The notes below the pieces were generated by a model, which was not told the DNA's origin, made no database searches, and worked only from the letters and a program-made list of their open reading frames with translations. 55,084 nucleotides of DNA from an uncultured Prochlorococcus sp. Lineage in GTDB: Bacteria > Cyanobacteriota > Cyanobacteriia > PCC-6307 > Cyanobiaceae. Every line of letters begins with the position of its first letter. Position 1 is the first letter of the stretch. Location of the stretch: assembly GCA_902606255.1 (NCBI GenBank), contig CACLFQ010000002.1, positions 1-55,084 on the forward strand, read 5' to 3'. Positions 33,076 through 46,390 of the stretch are shown in pieces. The translations under genes and the position numbers were made by a program.

Positions 33076-34083
33076 ATGGCTAAACGTTACCTTCTTGATT
33101 TTGAAAAGCCTCTTGTTGAACTTGAGAAACAGATAGAGCAAATTAAAGAGTTAGCTCGAGATTCAGAAGTTGATGTTAGTCAACAGCTTCTACAACTTGA
33201 AACCTTAGCTACTAGGAGGAGAGAAGAAATATTTAAATCTCTCACTCCTGCACAAAAGATTCAGGTAGCTAGGCATCCTCAAAGACCTAGCACTTTGGAT
33301 TTTGTTCAAATGTTTTGCGATGACTGGATCGAATTGCATGGAGATAGAAATGGCGGCGATGATATGGCACTAATTGGCGGAATAGGTTCGATAAATAATA
33401 AACCAGTGTTGATAATAGGGCATCAGAAAGGAAGGGACACAAAAGAAAATGTAGTAAGAAACTTTGGGATGGCAAAACCAGGAGGTTACAGAAAAGCTCT
33501 TAGATTAATGCAGCATGCAAATAGATTCTCTTTGCCAATTCTTACATTTATTGATACTCCTGGAGCTTATGCTGGTTTAATAGCTGAAGAACAAGGTCAA
33601 GGAGAAGCGATTGCAAGAAACCTTCGAGAGATGTTTGGATTGAAAGTCCCAATTGTGGCTACAGTCATTGGAGAAGGAGGTTCAGGAGGTGCACTTGGAA
33701 TAGGTGTTGCGGATAGGTTACTAATGTTTGAACACAGTGTTTACACAGTCGCTAGTCCGGAAGCATGTGCATCAATTTTGTGGAGAGATGCTGCGAAGGC
33801 ACCAGAAGCTGCATCAGCACTTAAAATTACAGGTGAAGACTTACTTAAATTGGGGATTATAGATGAGGTATTACCAGAACCTTCTGGTGGGAATAATTGG
33901 GCTCCTTTAGATGCTGGCAATACACTAAAAGAGGCTATTAAGAAACACCTTAATGCTTTACTGCAAATGCCTGAAGACGAATTAATTGAGGAAAGATACA
34001 AAAAGTTTAGGGTTCTAGGTAAATTTATCGAAGCAAATAATATTGAAGAGATTTATAGTGAAATCCCCCAAAAAACTGAATAA
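33076..34083 (+). CDS. accA: Acetyl-CoA carboxylase carboxyltransferase subunit alpha
   Basis: [53 protein letters not shown]. Confidence 0.97.
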   Translation: MAKRYLLDFEKPLVELEKQIEQIKELARDSEVDVSQQLLQLETLATRRREEIFKSLTPAQKIQVARHPQRPSTLDFVQMFCDDWIELHGDRNGGDDMALIGGIGSINNKPVLIIGHQKGRDTKENVVRNFGMAKPGGYRKALRLMQHANRFSLPILTFIDTPGAYAGLIAEEQGQGEAIARNLREMFGLKVPIVATVIGEGGSGGALGIGVADRLLMFEHSVYTVASPEACASILWRDAAKAPEAASALKITGEDLLKLGIIDEVLPEPSGGNNWAPLDAGNTLKEAIKKHLNALLQMPEDELIEERYKKFRVLGKFIEANNIEEIYSEIPQKTE

Positions 34084-34792
34084 ATTGAAACTAGCTTTTA
34101 TAACGGGTGCTACTAAAGGTATTGGTAGATCTACAGCAATTACTTTTGCAAATGCTGGCTGGGATTTAATTTTACTTTCCAGGAATATGGATTTAATGGA
34201 GAAACTAAAGAGCGAACTGTTGACTACTAAATCAAAAATTAACCTAGTTAAATGTGATTTATCTAATCCTCAAGAAATAGAGCATTGTGTTAAAGAAGCA
34301 ATTGAGAAGTATGGGTGCCCTTCAGTATTGATAAATAATGCCGGTTGCGCATTTAATGGCCCCTTAGTTGAAATGGATTTAGGTCAATGGGAACAAACTA
34401 TTCAAATAAACCTCACAAGTGTTTTTCAAATTTGCAGTTCAATAATTCCCAAAATGAGAAAAAATGGTGGTTTAGTTATTAATGTTAGTAGTCATGCCTC
34501 TTATAATGCATTCCCCCAATGGGGAGCTTATTGTGTTTCAAAATCTGCACTAGCGATGTTTACTAAATGCTTGAGGGAAGAGGAGAGATCTAATTCAATA
34601 AGAGCGTGTACAATAACTCTTGGTTCAGTAAATACTCCTCTTTGGGACTCCAAATCAATCAATTCTGATTTTGATAGAACTTCTATGCTCTCCTCAAGTG
34701 AGGTATCAGAAACTATTTTATACATGGCTCAAAAACCTGAATCACAATTGATCGAAGACTTGACTTTGATGCCTTCTGGCGGTGCCTTTTAA
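34043..34792 (+). CDS. Short-chain dehydrogenase/reductase (SDR); start overlaps accA (TTG 34043 or GTG 34058)
   Basis: [45 protein letters not shown]. Confidence 0.9.
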   Translation: MKRFIVKSPKKLNKLKLAFITGATKGIGRSTAITFANAGWDLILLSRNMDLMEKLKSELLTTKSKINLVKCDLSNPQEIEHCVKEAIEKYGCPSVLINNAGCAFNGPLVEMDLGQWEQTIQINLTSVFQICSSIIPKMRKNGGLVINVSSHASYNAFPQWGAYCVSKSALAMFTKCLREEERSNSIRACTITLGSVNTPLWDSKSINSDFDRTSMLSSSEVSETILYMAQKPESQLIEDLTLMPSGGAF

Positions 34793-34853
34793 ACATTCTG
34801 TTTATCTGCTTACTCTTAAAACAGTGATTTTTTTTAGTGCTATTTAAACCCGA

Positions 34854-34882
34854 TTGAACAAGAGAATGTGATATAGTATATG
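34854..34882 (+). promoter_or_regulatory. Candidate sigma-70-type promoter upstream of folE
   Basis: TTGAAC, 17 bp, TATATG. Confidence 0.35.
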
Positions 34883-34945
34883 AGCAATCAAGCTTTTGGA
34901 ATATACAGTTAATTAAGTTGTATACGATTTTCTGTTTAGAATTTT

Positions 34946-35686
34946 ATGACCTCTACATTACCCAACGATAATATTAGAAACTTTGACGAACAGATTACTA
35001 ATAAACTAATTTCTGAAATTATAAGAGACAGAATTAAGAATTCTGGGACAAGATTTAGTGCTAACGATAATATTTCTGATTTTATAAATCCTGGAGAATT
35101 AGAAATTTTAGAAAAAGAAGTAGCCTCAAGAGTTAAAGACTTACTAAAGTCCCTCGTAATAGATGTTGAAAATGATCATAATACTCAAGAAACTGCTGAA
35201 AGAGTTTCAAAAATGTATTTAAACGAAGTTTTTAAAGGCAGATATCATGAACAACCTAAAGTTACAAGTTTTCCAAATGACAAGAATCTTGATGAGATTT
35301 ATACAGTTGGCCCAATTTCTGTCAGATCTGCATGTTCACATCACTTAGTTCCAATTTTAGGAGAATGTTGGATAGGTATTAAACCTGGAAATAAAGTCAT
35401 AGGACTTTCAAAATTTGCAAGAGTTGCTGATTGGGTTTTCTCAAGACCTCATATTCAGGAAGAAGCTGTAATGATTCTTGCAGATGAAATCGAAAAACTG
35501 TGTGAACCTAAAGGTTTAGGCATTATTGTAAAGGCCCAACATTATTGTATGAAGTGGAGGGGAGTTAAAGAACCAAATACAAGTATGATTAATTCTGTGG
35601 TGAGAGGCGATTTTAGACATGATTTAAGTTTAAAACAAGAATTTTTTGAGCTTGTAAAACAGCAGTCCGCTACTAATAATTATTAA
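34946..35686 (+). CDS. folE: GTP cyclohydrolase I
   Basis: CSHHLVPILGECWIGIKPGNKVIGLSKFARV; HYCMKWRGVKE. Confidence 0.96.
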   Translation: MTSTLPNDNIRNFDEQITNKLISEIIRDRIKNSGTRFSANDNISDFINPGELEILEKEVASRVKDLLKSLVIDVENDHNTQETAERVSKMYLNEVFKGRYHEQPKVTSFPNDKNLDEIYTVGPISVRSACSHHLVPILGECWIGIKPGNKVIGLSKFARVADWVFSRPHIQEEAVMILADEIEKLCEPKGLGIIVKAQHYCMKWRGVKEPNTSMINSVVRGDFRHDLSLKQEFFELVKQQSATNNY

Positions 35687-36339
35687 TTTCTTTCTAAAAA
35701 CTTAAAAAGATCCTCTGTTTTTTTAATATCTTTCAAACCTGGAGATATTTCAATACTACTAGAAATATCTAGCCCATCTGGTTTGATTTCTGTAATGATT
35801 TCATCAATCCATTCAATTGAAATTCCACCTGCTAACCACCAAGGTTTGCTAAATCGTAGATTCTTTAGATAAATAGACTTTATTTTTTCCCCTGAACCTC
35901 CATAAGTTGCTTCATTCCAAGAATCAAGAAGTATCGCATCTACAAAATCTTCAAAAGGTTTTATTTTTTCTATGTCCTTTTCCGTTTTTATTCTGAAAGC
36001 CTTCCATAGGCCAATATTGGGAATTTTTTCCCTTATTTTTTTGCAGTAATCAATATCTTCATCTCCATGTAATTGAATGATAGTTTCACTTGGGTTGCCT
36101 AAGAAATTTTTAATAATTAAGTCTATTGGACAATTTTGTACAACTGATACCCTCTCGATTTTTGGATAAAACCTTTCTAAGGTTTTAAAAATTTTTTTCT
36201 TAATTTCAGCTGATATATATCTTGGTGACTCTTCCACTGAAATAATACCGATAGCATGCGCTCCTAATTTTGCGACTTGAAGAGCTTGTTCTTCTGACGT
36301 CAGGCCACAAATTTTAATTAAAGTATTAGTCTTGGGCAT
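35683..36339 (-). CDS. trpF: Phosphoribosylanthranilate isomerase
   Basis: IKICGLTSEEQA, QLHGDED, WWLAGGIS. Confidence 0.95.
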   Translation of the reverse strand: MPKTNTLIKICGLTSEEQALQVAKLGAHAIGIISVEESPRYISAEIKKKIFKTLERFYPKIERVSVVQNCPIDLIIKNFLGNPSETIIQLHGDEDIDYCKKIREKIPNIGLWKAFRIKTEKDIEKIKPFEDFVDAILLDSWNEATYGGSGEKIKSIYLKNLRFSKPWWLAGGISIEWIDEIITEIKPDGLDISSSIEISPGLKDIKKTEDLFKFLERN

Positions 36340-36394
36340 ATAATTATCCTTTATGTAAAATTAATATTATTGCTAAATATAGCGGAGATTATTT

Positions 36395-37618
36395 TTGAGA
36401 AGTTGGCAAGTTTTTAAAATATGGGGAATTCCCTTTAAAATTCATCCTTATTGGTTCGCTATTCTCTTTTTATTCTCATGGAGTATAAGTAATCAGGTTA
36501 ATTTAACCTCAGGAAATATTTACAATACTAAAGAAGCTTGGATTATAGGTTTTTTATCTTCTTTTTTCTTTTTATCTTCAATTATTTTTCATGAGGTTTT
36601 TCATACTTTTGTTTCTCTTAATCAGGGTGTAAAAATAAAAAAAATTACTTTTTATTTTCTAGGTGCAATTTTACAAAGAGATAAATATTGTCAAACTGCT
36701 TTAGGAAATATAAAAATTGCAATTGTTAGACCTCTTTTATGTTTTGCTACAGCATCTATCCTGCTTATAATTTGTAATTACAGTTCATCTCAAGAACAAA
36801 TAGCAATTAATGTAATTTTTAGAGTAGGCATATTTAATTTGTTCTTAGGTTTCTTAAATTTGATTCCAATTGGTTCTTTAGATGGAGGAAATTTATTAAA
36901 AAGTATTATTTGGCATTATACAGGAAGTAAAAACAAAGGAAGAAATTTCCTCAATAAAGTAAATTTATTCTTATCTATTTTTGTTCTATTTTTTGGGATA
37001 GTTTGTTTATTTAGATTTAACTTTTACTTTGGTTTTATTCTTTCTTTTTTGGGCTTGTTTGGAGTTAATTCTTCAAAATCTGAAAGTCAATTTTTTAAAA
37101 TCGAAAATATACTTAAATTCAGTGAAGTTTCTGAGCTTAAATTGAAGCCTTTGAGGAAAATTGAATACGATTCTAATTTCTCAGAATTTAATACATTAAT
37201 AAAAAATAAAAAGGATGCATCAGATAAATATTTTTTTGTTACGAATAATGGAAGATGGACTGGTTTTATTGATGAGAATATTTTAAAAACTGTTTCCTTA
37301 AAAAAATGGGAAAGGAACTTCGTTGGAGATTTTAAGAAACCAATCGATAGTTTTGTAAGTGTATCTTGTAAAGATAAATTATGGAAAACTATAGAAAGAC
37401 TTGAAGAAAAAGGTGAGGGTTTTTTATTGGTCCTCAATGCTGCAGATATCCCTTTGGGGATAGTTGATAGGTCAAAAATTGGAAACTTTGTGTTGAATAA
37501 ATTAGGTTTTAATTTGCCTTCAGAGATTGTTAACAAATTAAACTTTAAAAATCATTATCCTTTAGGCATTGAATTGCCAAGAATAATTAATTCAATGAAG
37601 CAGAAAGGAGATCTTTAA
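36395..37618 (+). CDS. Site-2-protease-like M50 metalloprotease with C-terminal CBS region
   Basis: HEVFH zinc motif, LIPIGSLDGGNLLK motif, several TM segments (TTG start). Confidence 0.9.
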   Translation: MRSWQVFKIWGIPFKIHPYWFAILFLFSWSISNQVNLTSGNIYNTKEAWIIGFLSSFFFLSSIIFHEVFHTFVSLNQGVKIKKITFYFLGAILQRDKYCQTALGNIKIAIVRPLLCFATASILLIICNYSSSQEQIAINVIFRVGIFNLFLGFLNLIPIGSLDGGNLLKSIIWHYTGSKNKGRNFLNKVNLFLSIFVLFFGIVCLFRFNFYFGFILSFLGLFGVNSSKSESQFFKIENILKFSEVSELKLKPLRKIEYDSNFSEFNTLIKNKKDASDKYFFVTNNGRWTGFIDENILKTVSLKKWERNFVGDFKKPIDSFVSVSCKDKLWKTIERLEEKGEGFLLVLNAADIPLGIVDRSKIGNFVLNKLGFNLPSEIVNKLNFKNHYPLGIELPRIINSMKQKGDL

Positions 37619-37627
37619 TAATTCGTG

Positions 37628-38371
37628 TTATGAAAATTTTCTGATTTTATTATTATCTATGGCAATATTTTTGAAATTTATATTTGATTTATTCTTTAGG
37701 AATGAATTTCTTAAATGTCGAACTATTTCATCATTTGTTAGTTCTAAATTTAATTTTGGTGGAGCTTCTTCTTTAAATAATTTGAACCACAAATCTTTTG
37801 AAGGGTTTGTTTGAATCTCTCCATGTTGAAGGAATGCACCTTTTTTACGAAATTGGGCACTTCCGATTCTTTTAAATCCATCCTGATCAATTAAATCAGA
37901 AATTAATGAAGTACCAAAACAATTTGCTTTAATACGTGATTTTCGTAAATGACCATATCTTAATTCTAGACCTAATTCTCTAAAACTTTTAATTAACCAA
38001 TTATTTACCATCTCATAACTTAAGAATTTATAGTAAGTTTTTTTAAATGTTAATGCATATGTTATACCACCTGAATGTAAAACAGCTCCCCCTCCAGAGG
38101 GACGTCTAACAATATTAATTTCTCCATTTGATAATAAATTTTCCCAATGAAGAGGAATTTCCTTTTGGTGATAGCCAATTGACAGCCAATCCCCAGTCCA
38201 ATAGTAGAACCTCAATGTGAGAATTATTTCAGGATTCGAAATTGTTTGATCTAAAGAATTTAAATCTAAAGCCATTTGATCAAATCCAGGTAAATTATTT
38301 GTTGAAAAAATTAAAGCCTGATTTACTATTCCCAAAATTAACTTCGCAGGTTTATTTATGATAATTTTCAA
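37628..38371 (-). CDS. Lipoate-protein ligase A-like (biotin/lipoate ligase family)
   Basis: [37 protein letters not shown]; start site uncertain. Confidence 0.88.
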   Translation of the reverse strand: MKIIINKPAKLILGIVNQALIFSTNNLPGFDQMALDLNSLDQTISNPEIILTLRFYYWTGDWLSIGYHQKEIPLHWENLLSNGEINIVRRPSGGGAVLHSGGITYALTFKKTYYKFLSYEMVNNWLIKSFRELGLELRYGHLRKSRIKANCFGTSLISDLIDQDGFKRIGSAQFRKKGAFLQHGEIQTNPSKDLWFKLFKEEAPPKLNLELTNDEIVRHLRNSFLKNKSNINFKNIAIDNNKIRKFS

Positions 38372-38472
38372 TGATTTTTTTCTTTCAATTTGTTAATTAC
38401 GTAACATCATTTTGTAATAGTGTTTCAAATCCCCTCTTTTCGGTGGAGAATATAGAAAATATATTTTTTACA

Positions 38473-38577
38473 ATGGAGCCAACTCAAACAATAAATCTAA
38501 TTGCATTAAGCCTTATAGTAGTTATGCACGCAGGAGTTTTAGCACTAAGACTTGGAATTAGTTTAGGTCGGAACTAA
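38473..38577 (+). CDS. psaM: Photosystem I subunit PsaM (34 aa, nested in the longer track ORF)
   Basis: [34 protein letters not shown] single-TM peptide typical of PsaM. Confidence 0.85.
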   Translation: MEPTQTINLIALSLIVVMHAGVLALRLGISLGRN

Positions 38578-38661
38578 ATTATATTAGAAAATTTAAATTT
38601 GTAAGGTAATAATGTAGTAAGACTGAATTCATTTATTCAGTAAAAATATCAAATACTAAAT

Positions 38662-39009
38662 TTGTCAAAATCTTTTTATAAAAACAGTAGTTTTTACAAA
38701 AAATATCTAGGGTCTGCATTTATAAAAAGACAACAAAAACAGGATAATTTTGTAGCATTGATTTTTTTAATTATAAAAATTAGCTTTTCCCTTCTAGCAA
38801 TAATAAGCCTGCTTAAGCTTGGCTATAGTTCTAAAGTAAGGTTGACCAGATTAAGGGAAATTGAAGACTCATTTTTATACGAAAAATATAGATTTAATGT
38901 TTTAACAGATAAGTTTGATGATTTATTCTCTTCTGAAGGTGAGCAAAGATTTATGAAGGATCAGGATCAAATAATTTCTAGGGACATTATCAGAGTAATA
39001 TGGCGTTGA
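38662..39009 (+). CDS. Hypothetical single-pass membrane protein (TTG start)
   Basis: 115-aa ORF with one TM helix and a charged C-terminal region. Confidence 0.6.
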   Translation: MSKSFYKNSSFYKKYLGSAFIKRQQKQDNFVALIFLIIKISFSLLAIISLLKLGYSSKVRLTRLREIEDSFLYEKYRFNVLTDKFDDLFSSEGEQRFMKDQDQIISRDIIRVIWR

Positions 39010-39057
39010 TAAGGATGATCTTGAATCATTCTACTTTTCATTTTTCAATTAACTTTT

Positions 39058-40068
39058 TTGCTAGTGAGTAAGAACATTAAGGGTTTAGTCCTAATAACAG
39101 GAACAACTTCAGGAGTTGGATTAAATACTCTAAAACCTCTAATAAGATTTGGATGGGAGGTTATAGCAGTTAATCGATCAAATAAAAGAGCTATAAAAAT
39201 CGCTGAGGAATCCTTGACAAAAGATGAAGTTAAAAATGTTTACTTTATAGAAATAGATCTTTCTAACTTGGATGATGTGAGAAAAGGTTGCGATGAAATA
39301 TTAGAAAGATTTAAGAAGCCAATAAATTCTCTTATTTGTAATGCAGCAGTTTATAAACCGAGACTAAGGAGACCTGAGAGGTCTGCTCAGGGGTTTGAAA
39401 ACTCTATGGCAGTAAATCATTTCGGGCATTTTCTTATGATAAACCTACTTATGGAAAATATTTTATCTTCTGAAAGAGAAATTGTTTTAAATGGCAAATC
39501 AACTTTATTCAAGCCAAGAATTACAGTATTAGGGACTGTTACGGCTAATTATTCAGAACTTGGAGGAAGGATCCCCATCCCTGCCCCAGCTGATTTGGGA
39601 GATTTATCTGGATTCAAAAATGGTTTTTTATCTCCAATAAGTATGGCGAATGGAAAGAAATTTAAACCTGGTAAGGCTTATAAGGATAGTAAACTTTGCA
39701 ATATGGTGACCGTTCAGGAATTATCAAAAAGATATCCTGAAGAGGAGATTATTGTAAATTCTCTATATCCTGGATGTGTTGCTGATACAAAACTTTTTAG
39801 AGATACACCTTGGTTATTTAGATTCCTTTTCCCGATATTTCAAAAATTCATAACAAAAGGATATGTTTCACAAAGACTGGCAGGAGAGAGGGTCGCTCAA
39901 GTGGCAACTTATAAAGAATTTGCTAAACCATCAGTCCATTGGAGCTGGGGAAATCGTCAGAAAACTGGCAGAAAAGCTTTTTCTCAAAAGTTGTCAAAAA
40001 GAATAATTGATACGAAGACCTCTCAACAAACTTATGATTTAACAAGCCAATTAGTTGGATTATATTAA
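39058..40068 (+). CDS. por: Light-dependent protochlorophyllide oxidoreductase (TTG or GTG start)
   Basis: GLVLITGTTSGVGLNTLKPLIRFGWEVIAVNRSNKRA; YKDSKLCNMVTVQEL. Confidence 0.96.
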   Translation: MLVSKNIKGLVLITGTTSGVGLNTLKPLIRFGWEVIAVNRSNKRAIKIAEESLTKDEVKNVYFIEIDLSNLDDVRKGCDEILERFKKPINSLICNAAVYKPRLRRPERSAQGFENSMAVNHFGHFLMINLLMENILSSEREIVLNGKSTLFKPRITVLGTVTANYSELGGRIPIPAPADLGDLSGFKNGFLSPISMANGKKFKPGKAYKDSKLCNMVTVQELSKRYPEEEIIVNSLYPGCVADTKLFRDTPWLFRFLFPIFQKFITKGYVSQRLAGERVAQVATYKEFAKPSVHWSWGNRQKTGRKAFSQKLSKRIIDTKTSQQTYDLTSQLVGLY

Positions 40069-40247
40069 TTAAGATTAACTATAACCATTATTATCATAGC
40101 TAAAACCGATGGTATCACTTCTATTAGGCTGATTTAAAATAATTTTATAAATTCCTACAAAAATTTCTATAACAAAGCGTGAAGCAATTCTCTAAGGTTG
40201 TCAATTTGACATGCGATTTAAAATAAGAAGGAACTAGATCGTTTTCT

Positions 40248-40979
40248 GTGAAGAGATTTTTAATACCTTTATTATCTGCGGTTGTATTACCTACCTCAGT
40301 TAGCGCGAATCCTGCAATATATGGACCTCAAATGTGCACAATGCTGAGGTCAAATATTCCTATTGATAAAGCATGGAAATATGTAACTGATGCTCATGTT
40401 CAGAGAATTATCGATAGAGAGAAAGCTTACGGCGGTTTTGAAACTGAATTTGGAGTGGCAATTTCTGCAGGTATTGAAGCGAATCGTGTATTAGGGGGAA
40501 TGAGAGAGGATGTATTAGCTTTAGCTCTATCTCAATGTCCAGACTATTTTTGGAAAGGATATGCCAATGTTGCTCCTAAGAAAATAAAAAGTCCAGGTTC
40601 ATTAGGTTTCACCTCAATCTCCATTAACGGTACAAGATACATATCAAGCGTATTTGAGGGTGGGGATGCTTTTTTAAAAGGTATAAAACCTGGAAGCATA
40701 ATACATGAGGTTAATAACGAATATACAATGGATAAAAGCATTAAAGAATATGTAAAAATTATGCCAAAAAATGTAGATGAGAAAGTAACTCTTCTAATTG
40801 AATTTGATGGTAATAAAGAAATTTATGAATTGGTAACTGTTCCTTCTGAAAATATAAATTGGCCAAGAGGAACCAAATTGAAAATAAAAAAAGTTAAACC
40901 TAAAAATAATAGTTCCAGTAATTCAATGAATATAAATTGTGATTCACCTGTTTGGAAAAAGAAGCCTAGATGTAATTAA
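40248..40979 (+). CDS. Secreted PDZ-like domain protein (GTG start)
   Basis: Signal peptide (KRFLIPLLSAVVLPTSVSANP); PDZ-like SISINGTRYISSVFEGGDAFLKGIKPGSIIHEVNNE. Confidence 0.65.
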   Translation: MKRFLIPLLSAVVLPTSVSANPAIYGPQMCTMLRSNIPIDKAWKYVTDAHVQRIIDREKAYGGFETEFGVAISAGIEANRVLGGMREDVLALALSQCPDYFWKGYANVAPKKIKSPGSLGFTSISINGTRYISSVFEGGDAFLKGIKPGSIIHEVNNEYTMDKSIKEYVKIMPKNVDEKVTLLIEFDGNKEIYELVTVPSENINWPRGTKLKIKKVKPKNNSSSNSMNINCDSPVWKKKPRCN

Positions 40980-41079
40980 TGAAATTCTTTCTAGATATTT
41001 AATTTTTACTTAAATGCTTGCAAATACAACGTTCTCAGCAAATCGATACTTATGACAAAATGTATGTGGTTAGTTTAGA

Positions 41080-41967
<888 letters not shown>

Positions 41968-42156
41968 TTAAAGCTTAAAACATATTATTATTTATATTCT
42001 TGCAGCGCAAATACACATGAAATATGTTTCTAAACAAATATGTATTTAATTGTATTAAAAGCGGGAAATATGTTCTTATAACTGAATTTTTAGGATTAAA
42101 TCTATTAGATTATGAGTGAAAATACTCATGACTTAATTATAGTTTATTAGTAAAAA

Positions 42157-43728
42157 TTAACTGAAATATGCTTTGGCATCGTAAAGAGTTTCATCGCTTA
42201 TCTCTGGAATTCCTCTCAAGATTGCGTATTTTTCAGTATTTGTTTTAACTTTACCTCTTACAAAAAATGGAACTTTTATTAATTCAGCTCTACCAGATTC
42301 AGTCCAGATAATTCCTTCTTTACTATTTTTTTCTTTTTTTTCGTCAGAATTTAAAATATCCTTTGTGTTTGTCGCTGTATGTCCTAAATGGCTTTGATGA
42401 CCATCAACAAACTCAAAGTCATGTTTGAACATATCAATAAGATGCTCTTCTAAGCCCATCATTAGGGGATGTACCCAGTCATCAAAAATCACATTTGCTC
42501 CTTCCCATCCCATTTGAGGGCTATATCTTGCAGGAACATCTTGAACATGCATTGGAGTACTAATTACTGAGCATGGAATGCCGAGTCTTTTTGCGCTATG
42601 CCTTTCCATTTGGGTCCCTAAAACTAGTTCAGGGGCCGCTTTTTTCATGGCATCTTCCACTTCTAGATAATTATTAGTTATCAGAGCTTCTACATTTAGA
42701 TCTTTTGCAGTAGCTCTTACTTGCCTGGCCATCTCCCTGCTGTATGTTCCAAGACCCACTACTTCAAAACCCAATTCCTCCTTAGCAATTTTAGCTGCTG
42801 CAATTGCATGTGTTCCATCACCAAAAATAAAAACTCTTTTGCCAGTTAGATAATTTGAGTCAACTGATTTTGAGTACCAAGGAAGTTTTGATTTATTTTC
42901 TAATTCTTTTTTATTCGTCAAAGGAAGATCTAATTTCTTATGAACTTCATTTATAAATTCAATTGTATTTTTTATTCCAATTGGAATAGTGTTTGTATAT
43001 TCCATTCCAAAGTTCCGTTTAAGCCATTCGCATGATGCTTCCGCAATTTCTGGATAAAGACTAATATTTATTTCAGCATCAATTAATCTTTCAATATCAT
43101 CTGGACTAGCACCTAATGGAGCAACTACGTTTGTATCTATTCCTTGCTCTGAAAGTATGCGTTGGATTTCTATTACATCATCTCTGCATCTAAATCCTAG
43201 TAATGAAGGGCCAAGTATATTGACTTTTGGTCTACGCCCAAATTCCTTCCACCTTAGAGGACTTATTTTCTCTGAATAGCTTACTTTTTCTTTTAAAAGG
43301 GTTCTTGTTAATTGATAAAAGGTTTCCGAGGCCCCCCAATTTTCTTTCTTGCTATAAGCAGGTAATTCAAGGTTTACAATCGGCATATCAAACCCCATCC
43401 CTTTCGCAAGAGCTCCAGGTTGGTCTTGGATAAGTTCTGCTGTACAACTTTCTCCGACTAAAAGAGTTTTGGGTTTGAATCGTTCAACCGCTTCTTTAAT
43501 ATTTTTCTTCACTAATTCAGCTGTATCGCCTCCAAGGTCTCTAGCCTGAAAAGTTGTATAGGTTACTGGAGGTCTTTGCCCCCTCCTCTCGATCATTGTA
43601 AAGAGAAGATCTGCATATGTATCTCCTTGCGGGGCATGAAGCACATAATGAATGTCTTTCATTGACGAGGCAATTCTCATAGCACCAACATGTGGTGGTC
43701 CTTCATACGTCCAAAGAGTTAATTCCAT
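42157..43728 (-). CDS. chlB: Light-independent protochlorophyllide reductase subunit B
   Basis: [49 protein letters not shown]. Confidence 0.98.
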   Translation of the reverse strand: MELTLWTYEGPPHVGAMRIASSMKDIHYVLHAPQGDTYADLLFTMIERRGQRPPVTYTTFQARDLGGDTAELVKKNIKEAVERFKPKTLLVGESCTAELIQDQPGALAKGMGFDMPIVNLELPAYSKKENWGASETFYQLTRTLLKEKVSYSEKISPLRWKEFGRRPKVNILGPSLLGFRCRDDVIEIQRILSEQGIDTNVVAPLGASPDDIERLIDAEINISLYPEIAEASCEWLKRNFGMEYTNTIPIGIKNTIEFINEVHKKLDLPLTNKKELENKSKLPWYSKSVDSNYLTGKRVFIFGDGTHAIAAAKIAKEELGFEVVGLGTYSREMARQVRATAKDLNVEALITNNYLEVEDAMKKAAPELVLGTQMERHSAKRLGIPCSVISTPMHVQDVPARYSPQMGWEGANVIFDDWVHPLMMGLEEHLIDMFKHDFEFVDGHQSHLGHTATNTKDILNSDEKKEKNSKEGIIWTESGRAELIKVPFFVRGKVKTNTEKYAILRGIPEISDETLYDAKAYFS

Positions 43729-43733
43729 AGTTT

Positions 43734-44999
<1,266 letters not shown>

Positions 45000-45147
45000 T
45001 CAAGAGCTTATATTTCAAGCTTGCATAAACTTTTTAATTTAAGAAAGTAATTAATAAGTTCTCTTACAAAATAAACACATTTAAAAAACTTATATGAATG
45101 TTTAAATACTTAAATGGGAATTATGAAAAAAACTTTTGGGGCGTGTT

Positions 45148-45516
45148 TTAATTTCTGTAGAAGGAATTTCCTTGACTAGTTTTTGATATCTTCCACACAT
45201 TTCTAGCTATTTTCGTTGCTAATAATCCTGCTCTTTCTAACTTAGATTTCCCGGGTTTTGCGCCAATTAAAGCTGTCACTTCTGAAGTCGTTAAAGGTGC
45301 TCCAGTATTTATAGCTAATTGGGTTAACTCCAATCTATCTCTAAGGTTCTTAAGATTTACTTTCTCAATTTTATCTTCTTCTAACCAATTAAAAGATGGG
45401 TCTTTTTGAGATAGTTTTTGCATCAAGCTTAGGCTAACTAATCCAAGAGTTTGATCAGGAGTTAATTCTTTTTCAGTACCAGAAACATTTGGTTCTTTTT
45501 TTTGAGAAGTTCCCAT
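45148..45516 (-). CDS. Conserved cyanobacterial hypothetical protein
   Basis: 122-aa ORF, coding-like, between chlN and csoS1D. Confidence 0.65.
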   Translation of the reverse strand: MGTSQKKEPNVSGTEKELTPDQTLGLVSLSLMQKLSQKDPSFNWLEEDKIEKVNLKNLRDRLELTQLAINTGAPLTTSEVTALIGAKPGKSKLERAGLLATKIARNVWKISKTSQGNSFYRN

Positions 45517-45613
45517 AAAAATGCGTATCTTTTACTTGAAGTTATCGTTTTGTGGTAAGCATGCAAGTAAATTTAATAGAAAAAATGAACCATAATCCGT
45601 TATAGTCGCCACA

Positions 45614-46384
45614 ATGGAACCAACTTCTAGCTTAAACAGAGGGAAACGAAAAAAAGGGAGTTCTCTAGTAACAGGATCTGAGGTGCAATCTCAGGCCAGT
45701 GGTGCTAGCTGTTTTATTACTACTGATTCAGAAAAGTCTCTCGTATCCAGACAAGCAAGTCAAGTTGAGCAAATTGAGTTGAGAACATATGTTTTTTTAG
45801 ATTCTCTTCAACCTCAATTAGCCGCATATATGGGAACTGTTAGTAGAGGTTTTTTACCTATTCCTGGTGATTCATGTCTTTGGATGGAAGTTTCACCTGG
45901 GATGGCAGTTCATAGAGTCACTGATATTGCCCTTAAAGCAAGTAATGTAAGACTTGGTCAGATGATTGTTGAAAGAGCATTTGGATCTCTTGCTCTTTAC
46001 CACAAAGATCAAAGCACTGTTTTACATTCTGGAGATGTTGTTCTAGATGCTATAGGGAGTGAAGTTAGAAAAAGAACAAAACCTGCAACGAGTTGGACTG
46101 AAGTTATTAGAGCAATTACTCCAGATCATGCAGTTTTAATAAATAGACAAAACAGAAGTGGATCAATGATTCAATCTGGAATGAGCATGTTTATATTAGA
46201 AACTGAACCAGCTGGTTATGTTTTAAAAGCAGCAAATGAAGCAGAAAAAGCATCAAATATAACTGTTGTTGATGTTAAGGCAGTTGGAGCTTTTGGTAGA
46301 TTAACTCTCGCTGGGAAAGAAGGAGATGTAGAAGAGGCTGCAGCTGCTGCTATAAGAGCAATTGAAGAAATTTCAAATTATTGA
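45614..46384 (+). CDS. csoS1D: Tandem-BMC carboxysome shell protein CsoS1D
   Basis: 256 aa, two BMC-like halves ([42 protein letters not shown] and [40 protein letters not shown]). Confidence 0.93.
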   Translation: MEPTSSLNRGKRKKGSSLVTGSEVQSQASGASCFITTDSEKSLVSRQASQVEQIELRTYVFLDSLQPQLAAYMGTVSRGFLPIPGDSCLWMEVSPGMAVHRVTDIALKASNVRLGQMIVERAFGSLALYHKDQSTVLHSGDVVLDAIGSEVRKRTKPATSWTEVIRAITPDHAVLINRQNRSGSMIQSGMSMFILETEPAGYVLKAANEAEKASNITVVDVKAVGAFGRLTLAGKEGDVEEAAAAAIRAIEEISNY

Positions 46385-46390
46385 GAATTT

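Noticed and set aside
37087-37536. 149-aa ORF antisense to the M50 protease gene
   Set aside because: No domain resemblance; mirror of a strong coding frame with CBS-like sequence
38371-38472. N-terminal extension of the PsaM-containing ORF
   Set aside because: The extension [14 protein letters not shown]... is not PsaM-like; the internal ATG at 38473 gives the expected 34-aa subunit
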